Positions 11,912-22,989 of a stretch of DNA of 64,000 nt are shown piece by piece. The stretch spans positions 186,001 through 250,000 of the forward strand of contig JAKZZE010000020.1 of NCBI GenBank assembly GCA_024220505.1, in the 5' to 3' direction. Numbering within the stretch: position 1 is the stretch's first letter; every line of letters starts with the position of its first letter. The position numbers were made by a program, and so were the translations under genes. The notes beneath the pieces are model-generated. The model was not told where the DNA came from. It made no database searches and worked only from the letters and a program-made list of their open reading frames with translations. The stretch comes from Rhizopus arrhizus. Taxonomy: Eukaryota > Mucoromycota > Mucoromycetes > Mucorales > Rhizopodaceae.

Positions 11912-13978
11912 ATTTAATGTGTAACATGAATGTATCTCACAGAATTATCTTTACTTTGTAGACATTTGCATAAAGTGAGAATTAGTCATATTTCTTTGTA
12001 AAGTGGAATTTGATTTCATTATAAAGTTTGATTAATTGATGAAGTCTAGTTTCTTGAAAGAATAATGAACGGTAAATCAAGATAAAGAAAAGAAAAGGGG
12101 AGGGAAGGGAAAACAAATTGCCCGCTCTTTTACAAGGAAGAAAGAAAGAAATAAAAGAACATAAGCAAAGATATATTTTTTGAAAGGAAATCGGGTTATA
12201 AATATTCATAAAGCAAGAAGCAATCCTGTTTAATCGAAAATAACATGAGAAAAAGAAAAAAAGAACTATAATAATGAAACCACTCTCTTTGTTTATTTAA
12301 AAAGAAAAAAGAAAAAACAAGTTTTTTTTCTGCCTCCTTGAAATTACATTCTTTACTGCGAACAAAATTAGAAGCAACATCTCGTAAAACCAGTACATAA
12401 AGCAAGATAAGAACAACAGTACAGAAAGGCTCAGGCGCGTATATGTTCTCTTTAGCTTTCTTTTTGCTTTTTGTCTTCTTTTTTAAAACAAACGCGTTTA
12501 AAACTGTTGTACAAATTATTTAAAAAATGTAACTTTATTATCAGCGTAGTAAATGGTTATAAAAGTATATTTTTGTAGCAGTATATCTACGTTTCATATC
12601 TTTATAATCGACTACACATTTACATGTACTTAAATCTTACATTAATAGACCAATGTTATTCGTTACAAAAAGTATTTTTGTGCTACTTTGAACCAAGAAA
12701 TAATATACCTTTTCCGAAAACATGCATTACAAACACTTACGTATTAAAGGGGGGAGATGATTGTTTCAGGGCTATCAGTTTGAGTTTTAAGGAAAGGTGT
12801 GTTTTTAGGATACATTATTTTCAAAATACTTGATGGTATATTTACATTAAAGCTGAACGACTAATTTTCAAAAAAAAAAAAAAAAAAAAAAAAAAATCAA
12901 ATGGTGAATGTTTAACAAATGTTTAATATTCTTGATCTTCATAGTTAGATTGTCCGAGTTATTTTGTGGATCAATATTTGCTTATAAAAAATATTATTAA
13001 TATGATGTACCACGATTTACCTCCTTGTCTTTTTGTTCTCATAAAAGGGTTATGCGAAGCACGGGCATCTTTAAGTAAATTGCAAACAGGAGACACGTCA
13101 AGTTGAAAAAGATAAAACGGCTTACAAATGAAATAGGCTATTTTTTTCTACAAGTAAATATGTACATTTTTAAAACTGATTTTGAAGTGATTCATATAGC
13201 CAGAACTGAGTTTGATGGCAAATGTATAAAAAGCTGCCAATAAAAAACGGTCTCTTTCTCTTTAATTGGTTAATGCGATCAGCACTGCAAACTCAATAAT
13301 CATATAAATCGCTCAATCAATATCAAGACACTTTATCTTTTCCTTTCATAAATGATTATTATATTCTTTGGCCGAAACACTATGGAAGACGAACCATTTA
13401 GCATCTGTATGCAAAAACAGTGCGTTTTTAGGGAAAAGGGTTAGATAGTTATTCAATCGTCCATCCTGTACAAAATGCAGTTTATTCACTGTATACGCTT
13501 CTCTTCAGAAAATGGTATGCTTATTTTTTGAATTGTCTTTCTTTTATAAAATTTGTAGTATCTCTTAAAGCTGCCCTTTACCTTTCATGAAATAAAACAG
13601 GTTTATATAAATATGATATCTTATTAATTAAAAATTCGATATATCAAATGTTATCTTGCTTTTTTACTTGATAAAAATTTGTATTCTATTGTACTTTGCA
13701 ATAATACCTCTATCAAATGCTATTAAATGCCTCATTTTATCAGAAAGCGTTAGCTACAAGCAAACTTTATATGCAGAAAAAAGGAAAAATCCATTATTTT
13801 TTTTGTTGTTGTTGTGTAGTTACTTTCAAGTGGTTCATCAATTTTGTTTTTCAATTTTATCCACTAGAATAAGACCAAGTCAATTAGCTTAGCTACAAAC
13901 ATCAGTAGTTAATAGAAGTACTTTATTAACGATTTATTACCACATTCTTTTTATACAAACAAGTACTCTTGTTGCTTT
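11912..13978. other. Gene-poor, AT-rich region
   Basis: About 2 kb without a conserved frame on either strand. It probably includes the 5' end of the Grainyhead-like gene. A 27-A run lies at 12870-12896. Small ORFs such as 13656-13892 have no recognisable domain and look like chance frames. Confidence 0.45.
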
Positions 13979-15305
13979 TTACGTCCATTCATGAAGAGTC
14001 TTTTCCTTGCATTGTAAGACAAGTTGATAACGCTGATATTTTTTTGGGATAAGCTTCTTTTTCAGGGGCTTTTTCCCGACGCGTTTTGATTTCAGATGCT
14101 CTTTCGCGTTTCTTCCTTTCACGGATGGGTGCCAAGTGGATTCGTAAAAGTACAAGAAGTACACGATTCAACATCGTGTTAAATCGATTTTTTGATGATC
14201 ATATATTTTGAAAGTTAGTTTGATAATGTGCTTGAGCCATCTCCATCATATAGGGTTCCGTATATGTCTTTCTTGGTTTCACTGATGGTAATGCATCAAA
14301 CAGCACTTGTCGCAATGGTTTCTTCTTTTCAGAGCCTTTCCTAATACCGATTGGACTAAAGTAATTGGCATGTATTGCTTGCAAATGACCAAAGTCGAAA
14401 AGTTTGTTGAATGATGATTCCAAAGATTTTTTACGCTGTAAATCTCTGTTTGGTGGCGGGGGTAAATGGGTATTGACATTGTCACCTGACGGAAAGTTTG
14501 TTGGGAGTATATTTCTTAATAAAGGACCATCGGATTGTTGGAGTTTAACTTCATCACTTGATTGACAAACAAACATTGAATTCTTGAAAAGAAGCATCAT
14601 TTTAAAGACTTGAATGCTATAGGCTTCCATATAGTCTGATGTACGTACAAGAGTCTCGTTTAACGTATCGAGAAAATTTTGGTAATCATTGTTTGGAAGA
14701 TCTGGCCTGAGTAACGGAAGTGAAGATGCGGAAAATGTTCTTGTTTGCATTTATTCTTCTACTTCTACACCTTCTTCTTCTTCCTCTTCCTCTTCAATCA
14801 TTGAAGTAACAAAAGAACTAGTAAAGGTTTCGGCTGCTTCTGTTGATGGAGCTGTTTCTTTTGCTTTTCCTTTTTGTTGAGTTTAAACTTCCCTAACCCC
14901 TGTATCACCACCTACATAATCTTTCCATCGATCGAGAGGAGTTCTTTCCTTACGTTTTGCACGTAAAATACTTTCATTCTACTTTCAGTTTCGGCGACAA
15001 GACCTTTAGGAAATCTCTTCTTGCCCAATAATTCTTGTTTCAGCGAATTGGTGTCTCCGCCTTTCTCCAAACGTTCATTTATAAAGCCTTTGAGAAAGAT
15101 GACCATTTGATCTTGAAATGCTGACGTTAGGATGTTTTTTTTTGTCTTCTGCGACTCTTCCTCTTTTAGCACCTGCCGAACTGGTCTCCGGTTCTTCTTC
15201 TTCTTCACGTGGTCTCTTTTGTCCTGTTTTCAGTATTGGAGGGTCATTTAAAATTGATCCAGGAACGTATTCTATTCGCTGACGTTTCCGTTTTCTTTCC
15301 GACAT
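13979..15305 (-). pseudogene. Broken accessory ORF cassette of unknown function
   Basis: The first frame starts at 15305 and encodes a basic then acidic, nuclear-signal-like N-terminus (MSERKRKRQRIEYVPG). It runs into a nine-A run at about 15135-15143; dropping one A joins it to a second frame (AFQDQMVIFLKGFINERLEK). Another frame change near 14970 leads to PLDRWKDYVGGDTG and an acidic stretch that stops at a TAA directly followed by ATG (14750). That second ORF, 14750-14199, begins MQTRTFSASSLPLLRPDLP, stops at TGA (14199-14201), and stays open in the same frame as NRVLLVLLRIHLAPIRER until 13982. I recognise no catalytic motif. It looks like a transposon-associated ORF pair; kinship with the N-terminal half of Fanzor-like proteins is only a guess. 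Confidence 0.5.
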
Positions 15306-16218
15306 TTGTTTCTGCTAAAGAAAAGCGCAGTAAATGAAAAGTGATCTATTTTTACTCTTTATCGTAAACCTGTTTCGCTCTTAATCATAAACTTGATACA
15401 TTGACTATTTTTTTTTTCGACATGTCAAATTGTACATATACTTGCATGCATGTGGCATTATGCGCCTCTACAACAAATATTCAGTGTAGCAATACTAATT
15501 TACAAGCTGATCGACGTCAATAATCCTTCTTGCTGACGGTGCTACATTTGAAGCTTGGCCACGACAAGACTTAGGAAATTGCTGCATGTTTGTTATTCAA
15601 TTGTGTCCTTGTCGTTATTATTCAGCATAATTAACTCAAAACGTAGTGATTGCAAAAAAAAAAGGTTGAAATGGAATGACAGGTATACTCGTATTTGAAA
15701 CTACATAATAGGGTGACACACTGATGAAGATTTATAGATAATACCTTGTTTATTAAACGTATGGTTAATACGTTCTCAAGTGTATTTCGATAAAAGTTTG
15801 GTAAAAAAAATACAGGTACAATTACCCCTTTATGCTGGTATTCGTAAGTCAGCGACTTGATAATACTGAGAATTCAGGCAGTAGCACATATGGTATTATT
15901 GATTTGACTTCAGTATTATAGCATGACAAAAGTTACCGATCTAGGAAACTTTATTTGGCTGATTTGAGATTTTATTTCCAAAAATTATTTTTTTACAGAA
16001 TATACTGATAACATTAATGTTGTTTTCGATATTGAAACTTGATCGTTGTTGTATTTAAATGATGAAGGCTGTGAAGGTAATAATAAACAATTTAAACTTG
16101 GGAACAGTTCATGCGGTCTCTTTGAATACGGTTTTTACTTATTTTGTTGTGTTGAAGTCTTTATTTCTTTATGATAAATACAAAAAAAAAGTGCAAGAGA
16201 GGTGATATTAACTTTACT
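15306..16218. other. Intergenic region without recognisable gene
   Basis: AT-rich, about 0.9 kb. I see no supported ORF, RNA gene or repeat boundary. Confidence 0.4.
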
Positions 16219-17779
16219 TTAAATCAGGTTTTCAGGTAAAGGATTCAGCTTTGGTATTTGTTGAGTCAAGCACGGGGGATACCAGTATGGGCTTGGTTTA
16301 AGTTTCTGGGTGTCGTTTGCTTCTTGGCTGTCAAAATTACATGCCTTTCTCTCTTCTTTTAACTTCTTCTCCATAGAGTGTTTGAAGCTCACCCATTCTT
16401 CCTTAAGGCCGAGTAAAATTTTGCAAATTTTCTCGCAGAAATCAAGATCCACAATTGTTGGTGGTACAAACGCATAAGAGGTCTTTCGTGCAACATAAAA
16501 ATGATCCGCATAGTGAACAAGCTCGAATTCATAGAGCTCGTGTCCACAAAATTGGACGGCAGGAATGTGAGATACGGCCACAGGTGAGTTGTCTAAAACA
16601 TCTTTTGATTCAATGAGTAGTTTGCAATGGTCATGATGAAATTTAGCCTTTGAGGGTGAGCCTTTGGCAGCTTCAGCACACATGATTTCATACTCATCAT
16701 CTTGATGATCCACCAAGACACGTACATTCGCCATATATGAGCTGTATTCAATACGAGCAAACCCACTCTCTCCCCTACAAATACATCAATTACACGAAAC
16801 AAAAAAAAAGTGAATGCACCTACCATTTTAGCCTCAAATCGCTGTTGCGAACAAGACGTTCTAGTATTTGAGACCATACTTTACGATATAATCTTGTTCG
16901 TTTTTTGGCTTTCTGGCGGTGAACATATCCTTATGATGAATCGTGTAATCGATCAGATATGCGTACGTAAATATTACGAACTCGACTTCGTCCAAATGGT
17001 CATGATTTTTTTTTTTTTTTTATGTATGAGGAGTTTATTCTTGTGCCGCCTTTAGACGTACACTGTAGGAAAGCCAAATGGTCATGATTGTAAAGTTGCC
17101 TGAATAGTAATGTTGACGCTTTCTTCGGATTTCTTGTCGCAATTTTTTTGACATATTCCAATAGTTTTTTTATTGCTGGTGGTAATTCAATCATTGCTTT
17201 GGGTTGATGAGGGGAACGTAATTTATATTTTAACAGTAGCCATTCTTCTTTTGTGAACAACAAAGATTGTCCATTAGGGTAGTCAAGGGATACGTCCAAG
17301 ATAGAATTGAGCCCCAAGCTATTCAAATATCGTAAGTAAAAAAAAAAAAAAAAAAAAAGATTTACAAAGATATTACTACATACTTCACAATTGGCTTCTC
17401 GGTATTGGTTAACACAAAGTGCTTCTGATATCTGTCAATGGCCGCTTTTTTTACTAGATATCCAACTGAAAAAGTTTTCGATTCCAACATGATGTTATCG
17501 TATTGTCGTAGCTACAAATTCGAATAAAATATAAGTAAAATAAAATATACAATCGAAAAATAACAACACATACTCTCTCTATAGCATCTTGGGGATCACA
17601 TTCAAGCGTCATTACTTTTCTCTTTGCATTCTTTTTAGTCGCAACAGCATTATCGAGCATCTCTTCTTGACACAAGTTAATAGATTCAGTAATGAAGGCT
17701 TGGTTGGAGGTTTGACTCTAATAAAAGACACGTAAGTTAGCCATAATTAACGATGAAATCACATACTTACATCAGTCAT
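16219..17779 (-). pseudogene. Lineage-specific intron-containing gene, disrupted by a short insertion
   Basis: Exons 17779-17771 (MTD), 17717-17574, 17511-17384 and from 17318 join in frame through SQTSNQAFITESINLCQEE and LGLNSILDVSLDYPNGQS. The frame is then broken by an 82-bp insertion with target duplication (see 16992-17089). About 110 bp further on a single-base shift separates KPKNEQDY from RKVWSQILERLVRNSDLRLK. A last intron (16775-16823) joins to the final exon 16774-16219, which contains YEIMCAEAAKG, YEFELVHYADHFYVARK and PTIVDLDFCEKICKILL. The architecture resembles a lineage-specific family I associate with Mucorales, in which an Asp precedes an acidic E-x(1,2)-K-like motif. That raises the possibility of a PD-(D/E)XK-like nuclease core; this is inference only. 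Its start codon overlaps the end of the LINE ORF1 relic. Confidence 0.55.
16992..17089 (-). mobile_element. Poly(A)-ended 66-bp insertion with 16-bp target-site duplication
   Basis: The 16-mer CCAAATGGTCATGATT occurs exactly at 16992-17007 and again at 17074-17089. Between them lie 66 bp which, on the minus strand, end in about 14 A residues abutting one copy of the repeat. Target duplication plus a 3' poly(A) tail is the usual mark of LINE-mediated target-primed reverse transcription of a 5'-truncated RNA. Removing the insert and one repeat makes the coding frame continue from NHDHL into DEVEFVIFTYAYL. The donor transcript is not identifiable within the window. Confidence 0.75.
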
Positions 17780-18811
17780 TGTGGTATTTTGAAGAGGGAA
17801 GAAAAGCAAAAAGGAAGTCTGAAGGCAAACTGTAATCAATTGCTGGAATATCTTTTGTAGAAAAGACGTCCCCTGAATTAGCAGGAATCTTGCGGCTCTT
17901 TTTGTTGGGAACGCCAGAAGCACCATACACATTTTTGCGATCACGGTATTTGGCAATGTGGCCGGAGCCATTACACCAGTAACAAATGATAGCTTTTTGA
18001 CGAACCTCACAGTTATTCAAAGAATGGTCCCCGTGACAATAACGGCAATAAGGCTTCATTGATGACCAGGTGGCGTGGACATTAATGTCGACTTCTGCAA
18101 GAAGGAAGGAAGGGCGAGGTTGCGAGGAGTAATCAAGCGGCTGATAAACCCAACGCACATTATGTTGAAGTTCCGGAAGTCGGTGTTCAACGATGTTGTC
18201 AGAAACTGTTCCAGAACCACATAGTCTTTTCCGGAGTAAACTCCAGAAGAACCCTTGATGATACCACTGTCTACGACAGTGCCAAAAGATGACAAGTTGC
18301 GTTGCATGTCATCGTGAAGTTGAGCGAGTCCTCCTTCTCGTCGACCATACTGGTGAGGAAGACCTGCTAAAGTAACCTTTAACAACGTAGCTGAAGGTGA
18401 AAGCGATGGAAAAACATGAAAACGGTCAACAAAGGAAGGAAGTTGAAGACCGCCTGAACATAGTTGTGCATACATGGCTGGCGAAACGGTGAGTTCAGCA
18501 TACAGCTTGTGGTAATCTCAACCAATCTGATCAGCAACTGCCCAAAGATGTTCAGCGCCGTTACAAAACGAAGTAAGCTCAGTTAAGAAGAGTTTTTTAT
18601 CTGTGACAACAGTGATGTCGACAAAGATAGAATTAGGAACAGATCCCTTCAGAAAGGGACGCATGGTGGAGGGTGTAAAAGTCGAAGGACGGTTGTCTGC
18701 TACGGCAGAAGGTTGTGCAGACCCAATACCAAGCAAATTAGGGTTGGAAGCGTTGGTTGACATTGCAAGAAAACTGGAGGTTCTTTGCTGACCAGCTTGA
18801 ACGACATTCAC
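17772..18811 (-). pseudogene. LINE ORF1 (gag-like, zinc-knuckle) relic
   Basis: From 18811 the frame encodes an RNA-binding-type ORF1. It is interrupted by a TGA at 18518-18520, probably replacing Trp (QIG-stop-DYHKLYAELT), and by one frameshift near 18160. The final part contains a CCHC knuckle, CRYCHGDHSLNNC, followed by a second knuckle, CYWCNGSGHIAKY, whose last Cys has become Tyr. Such ORF1 proteins coat LINE RNA and accompany it back to the genome. No reverse transcriptase follows in this orientation, so only the 5' part of an element survives. Its last codons overlap the ATG of the lineage-specific gene (AATGACTGA at the junction). Confidence 0.75.
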
Positions 18812-19187
18812 CCATGAGAGTTTTTTGGTTTTGTTGGTGAAACTGCCTTATTAGGCACTAAAATTTCTTTATTGGAAAGAACCATGCAAACTGTAATCAC
18901 TTACCGCCCTTTAAGAATTAAAATAGGGATGAGAAGAAGGTAGTGTGCCCAAGCCCAAAAAAAAATGGTGCGTGCATAATTACCCAAAAACTAGCATGAC
19001 GTCACGCTAATTGAAATTTTGTCATGAAATCTGTCGTGTACCAAGCGTCACCCAAAATAAAGGAAAAGAGTTTCATGTCAAGTTAGTAAAGTCGCACAAG
19101 ATAAGACGCATATTGTCTATCTGAGTGAATGCATAGCAAGACTTCTTCACCTTCGACTTTCTTAGTAATCTGATCGTATTCTCTAAA
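18812..19187. other. Possible 5' UTR or promoter remnant of the LINE and flank
   Basis: About 370 bp of moderately AT-rich DNA between the minus-strand LINE ORF1 and the plus-strand lineage-specific gene. No motif recognised. Confidence 0.3.
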
Positions 19188-20439
19188 ATGTCTAACTTCC
19201 TAAATAAATCAAATTTCTACCTTGATTTTAACTTCACAATAAATTCAAAAAGAAAGAGGCGTATGTTTAAAGGAGACTTTATACGTGAAAACCAACTCTA
19301 TACTTATTCACGTTCTTCTAGCTCCTAGTCCTGATCTCTTGGAAGGACCAATTTCTTCCGCAGAGGTTAAGCGAACTGTAAAAATAAAGAACTTTCTCTC
19401 AAGGAGCGGAAGCCGAAAGAGGAGGTAAATAAGTACGTCGGTACCTATAGCTGAATAAGGCTTAAACACTACTTTTAGCTTCTTGTCAAAGACATCAACA
19501 TTACTGAAGCATTCAAGAGGTTCAGAAAGCAGTCCATTGGCAAAATTGATGAAGGAGATGACATAAATTGCTTGAGAATCCTGTAAGTATTCAAAGAGCT
19601 ATTTTTCCTCTTTCTTTTCACGCGCTAACTTTAACTGGATCAAATCTTCTCACTCTAGCTCACTCTCTCATATATTCCCTCTCAACAAGTTTGACGGTCA
19701 AAAATGTGTTACTAGATACTTCTATGGAAGCACCCGCAAGGCTTTGAGATCAATAGCTAGCCGCATGAGGCCCAGGTTTGATCGTACACCTAATAAGGCA
19801 GTTGTGTACTGCAAGAACGAAGCTGACGTAAGTTGAAACAGTTAAAAAAAATAGCTTTTTCTAATAATATTTGTAAATAGAGAGCTGGAGAAGATGACGA
19901 AGAAAGTGAAGAAGAAGAAAAAGAAGAAAGAGAAGAAAGAAAAGAAAGAGAAGAAGAGGAGAATGAAGCAAAGAAAGACATGATGAGCATGGTCAAATAC
20001 CTATTCAGACATGAGATTCAGTTCCGTGCCTGTGTTGCAAACACCTCTGAAGCTTCATTCATCGAAAAACATTTAATGCCGGCTACTCAAAAAGTGTTAC
20101 TACAAGATGCAAGCAAAGACCTTTTATATGCCATGTGAGTGTATACCTAGTTGTTTTTATTTATATATATCCTAACCGCCATATATCATGCTAATGGGTA
20201 GAATGGACAAGCTAGATCAAAATGGCAAGAAGGTCAAGAGTAAAGAGTTCTATTTTTTCTTTGTTGAAGTGGAAAGACCGGAGATTACAAGCAAATACCA
20301 ACCCGAAGATGACTACACAAAACTAATGAAGCATATAAAAGGATCTGTAGACGAACAACTTCGTTTAGGAGTGGAAAACCCTTCGTCACTTGGTCATTTG
20401 GTCGAAGGTATGCTCACATTTTGTGTGTCGTGTACCAGA

Positions 20440-20487
<48 letters not shown>

Positions 20488-20604
20488 ATGCTATTTAATA
20501 CAGACACTTTGATAGGATTTTGCTGTACGCTTTTCCAAATGATACTTTTTGATGATGGAATTTATATGCCTATGGCAATCAATCGCTTCTCTCTGATTAA
20601 ATAA
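19188..20604 (+). CDS. Lineage-specific multi-exon gene (approximate model)
   Basis: Several short exons are visible with good splice sites, but the first two junctions are unresolved. Clear coding blocks are LLVKDINITEAFKRFRKQS (from 19480), FPLNKFDGQKCVTRYFYGS (after an intron ending near 19659), a Lys/Glu-rich run (19880-19975), then MSMVKYLFRHEIQFRACVAN. After an intron ending at about 20201 comes KSKEFYFFFVEVERP and DYTKLMKHIKGSVDEQLRLG. The final exon, after an intron with a 44-A run, reads DDGIYMPMAINRFSLIK and stops at 20604. The order of blocks (acidic E-x-K-like strand, then a helix rich in charged residues, then a GIY-x-RF end) recalls a Mucorales-specific family with a possible PD-(D/E)XK-like core, here with E-V-E instead of E-x-K. 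Could be a functional gene or a recent pseudogene. Confidence 0.5.
20443..20486 (+). repeat. Intronic 44-A homopolymer
   Basis: An uninterrupted run of 44 A inside the last intron of the lineage-specific gene, about 35 nt after the GTATGC donor and upstream of an ATACAG acceptor. Such a run is prone to polymerase slippage; its true length may be assembly-dependent. Confidence 0.85.
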
Positions 20605-21590
20605 ATTCACCACTTTGTACACTTGCCTTCAATTGTCGAAGCTTTTTATTTTGTTAAGGTATTAATTGCAAATAAACTAGCTATAGCAACAGTGTACTGA
20701 CGTATTCTATACAGTGTGAGCTTAACAAGTTTGTTGTTAAAATGAATGAGAAGAAGACAAACGAAGAAAAGGGAATTGGAAGAGAGCGCGTGCGTCTCTC
20801 TTTTGAGACCAAGTTTGAAATAAAGACGAAGGCCAAGAAGAAGGCCAATGAAGCCAATAAATAATTTTTTCTTCTATTTCCTCTTACATCCACGTTGTTA
20901 AGATCATTATTTATAAACAAGGAATACCCTTCAAAAACAAACTAATCTTCTTTTGAAGAGTATCACTACCGTATAGAAACCAGATATCTTGGATATGATC
21001 GCCTCAAGATAGAATTGTAACGATCTATCCTCTTTTTTATTCTTTCCCTAATATACATTATGGTACAAAAAGCTATCCGAAAAGGGAGGCTAGCGATACA
21101 GTGGCTCCACCCTCCCCAAAAAACAAAAGGAAAGTTTGTTTTACAATTAACTAGAGCAACAAAAATGAGTTTGAGCCATCTATACAAAAGCGAGCTTTGG
21201 CCAGAAACTCTGAGATGCAGAAAACATGTCTTTCATAATTTTGTCGCGAATAAAGAAATACATAAAGACAAGTAAAAATTATTTCAACACTACTCCTTTA
21301 AAGGCTCAACTACATCAGTTCTTCCAAGAAGCTGAAAAAAAAAAGTAAAAGAGATTCTGTCTTTTGCCTTTACATCCCATCAAAACACTTTCCTTGAAAG
21401 CAGCTTCTAGACCTCTCTTGAGCATAAAAGTGCCACGTGTTTCTATTCATTTTGCTTTAGACACCAATGGTAGTGATGGTCGCCAGCTCACTTAAGTTCT
21501 GAGATGTATATTTGCTATGAGGACTTGAAGACGATAAATAGCACTCCAAACAAGTATACCGGTTATTCTGATAGTCAATAAGACCTTGTT
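20605..21590. other. Region without a recognisable gene
   Basis: Two small ORFs (20681-20920 minus, 21060-21275 plus) lack recognisable domains. A charged plus-strand piece at 20740-20865 (about EKKTNEEKGIGRERVRL) may be a leftover exon of an accessory gene. Confidence 0.35.
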
Positions 21591-21599
21591 TGTTTATTA

Positions 21600-22672
21600 C
21601 CAGAAAATTAAGCTTCTAAATGCTGCTGCCGCAGCTAGAAGAGCTACAATTAATGTGCGTATAGGACAAGGTTGGACCAAGAAATTTAGGAAAGATCCTG
21701 AGTGGAATATTTACAAAAAATGAACCAACAAGACAAACACCAAAAAAGAGTCAGCTTCAAGAGGAACATGAAGAGCGGCTTATACGATTTTTTGACGAAT
21801 ATCCTCATGCCCGAGTGTCTGATGCAGTTGATGAACTCACCAAAAGCTTTGAAAGCTATAGTCTGAAAGAAATTGTAGTCAGAAAGTTTATATCCATCGA
21901 GTGTAATTTAAATATCAAAAAAGTCACTCGTTATCCAGTCGCAAGAAACCAAAGTGCTAAGATTATAGAGAGGCGTGAATGGGTTGAAACTTGGTCAAAA
22001 ACTGATATGGACTATACAAAAAATTGCATTTTCATTGACAAAAGTACATTTGACATTAACATAAAACCGCTTACAGCAAGACCTACTCGAGGTACTCCTG
22101 CTATTGTTACAACACTTTCAGCTAAAGCAGTTAATCATACTATTCTTGGTGCAATCTGTGTGCTTGGAGTAGCCAACATGGAAGTCTGTGTACCTTTGAT
22201 ACCAAAAAGAATAAAAGTCATTGGAGCCAAAAAGAGAAAGGCAGTTGCTACTGCAACAAAAACACAAGGTGGAACCAATGCTGACCACTTTACAGACTTC
22301 ATCATAAAAACCATATCCTCAATTTAAAGGATTTTATTTGATCATAGGCAATTCGCCTATTCATGGAAAAAACGGTGAACTTGGCCAATTAACTGAAAAT
22401 AAAGGATACAAGTGCGTCTACCTTCCACCCTATTCCCCTGAACTCAGTTCCATTGAACAATTTTGGGCAATTGTTAAAGGAAAGGTTAGACATAGTGATA
22501 CGGAAGATCTGAAAACCAGAATTTCTGAGGCATGCGACCAAGTTCCCAGAAAGCATTTATATAATTTTGCACAGCATTCTGTAAATGTATTTGGAGATTT
22601 CTTAAATGAACAATGCAAATTGACAATTAAAAGTATGCAAAAATATTTAAAATCACGCAAATTAGTACCGTG
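21600..22672 (+). pseudogene. Tc1/mariner-like DDE transposase relic, family A (best-preserved copy)
   Basis: The N-terminal helix-turn-helix part is partly open from about 21600 (ATINVRIGQGWTKKF). A long frame at 21782-22327 holds FFDEYPHARVSDAVDELT and the first catalytic strand IFIDKS, normally FIDES. A frameshift near 22305 leads to the second frame (22338-22673) with IGNSPIHGKNG, YLPPYSPELSSIEQFW and a tail ending in HSVNVFGDFLNEQC. The catalytic Asp of the VMDNAPIH motif has become Gly (IIGNSPIH). The enzyme is therefore dead twice over, by frameshift and by active-site loss. It is the same family as the copy at 0.2-1.3 kb. Confidence 0.85.
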
Positions 22673-22724
22673 AGCACTGTATTTCCATTATCGTTCTAGA
22701 AAAAAAAAACAACCGTTTATTTTA

Positions 22725-22885
22725 AACGGCAATATCGACAATACCAGGAAGAATTGAAACGCCACAAACTGTTGACTGATAGCATTGCTGAGGCATGCAA
22801 TGCCATAACTGCTGAAATTCTATACAACTTTGCCTGTCATTCTAAACGACAAATCATTCAATGTTATAATAAAACCCCATCCTAA
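22725..22885 (+). pseudogene. C-terminal scrap of a second Tc1-like transposase
   Basis: Immediately downstream of the family A relic, a frame reads ELKRHKLLTDSIAEACNAIT followed by EILYNFACHSKRQIIQCYNK and a stop. The SIAEACNAIT-x-HLYNF layout is the terminal helix seen in related Tc1-like transposases of this window, so this is a fragment of another element whose upstream part is missing. Confidence 0.55.
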
Positions 22886-22989
22886 TCGTTTTGAAGTCAA
22901 AAGACACATATCATTTTTAGGTCAATTCGATTTAACTTATGGTGACATTTCTTTTATTTCAAAAGGACAAAACTTCTAGACATAAAGGA

